Assembly: GCA_030609665.1 (NCBI GenBank)
Contig: JAUWBW010000134.1
Location: 1 to 5,491, forward strand
Origin: Methanosarcinaceae archaeon
GTDB lineage: Archaea; Halobacteriota; Methanosarcinia; Methanosarcinales; Methanosarcinaceae
Reading direction: 5' to 3'
Length of the DNA stretch: 5,491 bases
Shown: positions 4,368 to 5,491 of the stretch, one piece after another
Layout of the letters: every line of letters starts with the position of its first letter
Position numbering within the stretch: position 1 is the stretch's first letter
Position numbers and translations under genes: made by a program
Notes under the pieces: generated by a model
Told to the model about the DNA's origin: nothing
Database searches by the model: none
Seen by the model: the letters and a program-made list of their open reading frames with translations, nothing else

Positions 4368-5339
4368 ATGAGTAATAATAGAGTAAATGAAAGATCTATC
4401 AATACAATATTGGTTACCGGAGGAGCAGGCTTTATTGGAAGTCATATCGTTGATAGGTTGATGGATACTGGATGTAAGGTTGTTGTGTTTGATAACTTCA
4501 GTTCTGGACAAATGGAGTTCATTGAACATCATCTTGATGATGTGAATTTTTCGCTGATCAAAGGCGACCTGTTGAATACCGGTGAGATCGATGCAGCATG
4601 TCATGGTGTTGATCTTGTGTACCATGCGGGTGCAAATCCTGATGTTCGGCTGGGTGCGGTAGATACGAAAGTTCATTTTGAGCAGAATATTACTGCTACC
4701 TATAATCTGCTTGAAGCGATGCGCAAGAACGCTGTTCCTAATGTTGCATTTACGTCTACTTCAACGGTGTATGGCGAGGCGATAACCATTCCCACACCTG
4801 AGGAGTATGGGCCACTTGTTCCGATATCACTATACGGGGCTTCGAAACTCGCATGTGAGGCACTCATTACTTCGTATTCCCACACGTTCGATATGCATTC
4901 ATGGATATTCAGGTTCGCGAATATCGTTGGCGATCGGGGTACGCATGGCATTATCGTTGATTTTATTGAAAAATTGAAAACTGATCCTAATCGTCTTGAA
5001 ATACTTGGAGATGGGCGACAATCCAAATCATATCTGCATGTGTCCGATTGTGTAGATGGGATCCTGTTTGCGGTCGATCATATCGACGAAACTGTGAACA
5101 TCTTTAATGTGGGATCTGAAGATACTATCGATGCGACAGGAATTGGTAGAATTGTTGTTGAAGAAATGGGACTTGATGGTGTCGAGTTCAGTTATACTGG
5201 TGGCAAGCGGGGTTGGAAAGGCGATGTGCCACGGATGTTGCTTGCGGTTGATAAGATCAAGGAACTCGGGTGGAGTCCGTCGTATACGTCAGGAAATAGT
5301 GTGCGGGATACGGCACGTGTGTTGATCGGCTCTCTTTGA
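4368..5339 (+). CDS. galE: UDP-glucose 4-epimerase-like extended SDR enzyme
   Basis: This 323-residue cytosolic enzyme is an NAD-dependent nucleotide-sugar epimerase/dehydratase, most like archaeal GalE (UDP-glucose/UDP-galactose, or their N-acetyl forms). The NAD loop is TGGAGFIGSH (residues 17-26), with D42 for the adenosine ribose. The catalytic set is T131 (the Ser position of E. coli GalE), Y156 and K160 (YGASK). HAGANPDVRLG (86-96), RFANIVG (182-188), GDGRQSKSYLHVSD (214-227) and the C-terminal GWKGDVPRMLL are typical. The usual H-x-A-A is H-A-G-A here, a mild departure. Length is normal. GAGGA (4356-4360) lies seven bases before the ATG. A 10-residue N-terminal extension precedes the first strand. 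It probably supplies sugars for surface glycans, and is the only intact nucleotide-sugar gene among the relics upstream. Exact substrate cannot be told; UDP-glucuronate or GDP-sugar epimerases are alternatives. Confidence 0.9.
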   Translation: MSNNRVNERSINTILVTGGAGFIGSHIVDRLMDTGCKVVVFDNFSSGQMEFIEHHLDDVNFSLIKGDLLNTGEIDAACHGVDLVYHAGANPDVRLGAVDTKVHFEQNITATYNLLEAMRKNAVPNVAFTSTSTVYGEAITIPTPEEYGPLVPISLYGASKLACEALITSYSHTFDMHSWIFRFANIVGDRGTHGIIVDFIEKLKTDPNRLEILGDGRQSKSYLHVSDCVDGILFAVDHIDETVNIFNVGSEDTIDATGIGRIVVEEMGLDGVEFSYTGGKRGWKGDVPRMLLAVDKIKELGWSPSYTSGNSVRDTARVLIGSL

Positions 5340-5384
5340 TCTGCATGTTAAATTGTGGGAGTGTTCTCTGATTTTAGTTTACTG

Positions 5385-5400
5385 TTTTTGGTGGGTTTTT
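5385..5400 (+). terminator. T-rich terminator of the epimerase gene
   Basis: Two runs of five T (5385-5389, 5396-5400) separated by GGTGGG lie 46-61 bases after the stop codon, on the coding strand, as expected for archaeal termination. Confidence 0.45.
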
Positions 5401-5410
5401 AAGGGATGTG

Positions 5411-5442
5411 CCGCGCTTTGCGCGGTGATGTTGTTTTCGACT
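5411..5442 (+). repeat. Short dispersed hairpin repeat, copy 2
   Basis: CCGCGC (5411-5416) and GCGCGG (5420-5425) form a perfect six-pair stem around TTT, followed by TGATGTTGTTTTCGACT. Bases 5415-5442 match 2722-2749 at 26 of 28 positions. It lies just after the T tracts of the epimerase gene. The remaining bases to the window end (5443-5491) hold nothing I recognise. Confidence 0.65.
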
Positions 5443-5491
5443 TAATACCGGCGCACGATAGAAAGCCAATGCAGTTTCAATAGTTTATGAG

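Noticed and set aside
4302..5026. Minus-strand frames opposite the epimerase gene
   Set aside because: Antisense shadows of a well-supported gene.
4016..5362. 11-base inverted match ATTGTGGGAGT between 4016-4026 and 5352-5362
   Set aside because: Several matches of that length are expected by chance in a window of this size.

Overview
The window reads as archaeal. Two promoters have a B-recognition element (CCAAAAA) followed directly by a TTTATATAA TATA box. Oligo-T stretches follow genes, and the gene families (DUF4143 ATPase, AF2212/DUF104 antitoxin, PIN toxin, archaeal-style GalE) are common in methanogens, ANME archaea and Archaeoglobi. A Methanosarcinales/ANME-type euryarchaeote is my best guess, but the window has no ribosomal or tRNA marker to prove it.

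Layout: (1) 1-328 is non-coding, with a T-rich terminator, two imperfect inverted repeats and a palindromic TATA box. (2) 329-1636 is an intact AAA_14/DUF4143 ATPase, followed by a structured A/T-rich 3' element at 1637-1726. (3) 1833-2110 is a tandem array of GGAT-rich hairpin units. It abuts a PIN-toxin gene that has lost its front end (2109-2300); the small partner gene of that toxin (2297-2497) is intact. (4) 2514-2632 looks like a decayed start of rmlA. (5) 2763-3079 holds a promoter and the first 70 or so codons of a UDP-GlcNAc 2-epimerase (wecB) gene. (6) 3090-3777 is a complete DUF104-PIN toxin-antitoxin pair. (7) 3780-3897 looks like the last codons of a second DUF4143 ATPase with the same structured 3' element as in (2). 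(8) 4054-4092 is a stub of the GGAT repeat. (9) 4134-4327 is a second copy of the wecB promoter and gene start, now frameshifted and deleted. (10) 4368-5339 is an intact GalE-like nucleotide-sugar epimerase, followed by a T-rich terminator and a short hairpin repeat also present near 2722.

Reading: this looks like the edge of a surface-glycan or nucleotide-sugar locus worn down by mobile and selfish DNA. Three nucleotide-sugar genes are dead (rmlA-like, wecB twice) and one (galE) is intact. The intact toxin-antitoxin pair lies between two 94%-identical copies of the wecB promoter. Each copy probably now drives something else: the first the toxin-antitoxin pair, the second galE through a long leader containing the dead wecB start. 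I see no CRISPR array, tRNA, rRNA or complete insertion sequence. The least explained signal is the structured element seen after the intact ATPase and again after the ATPase tail relic.
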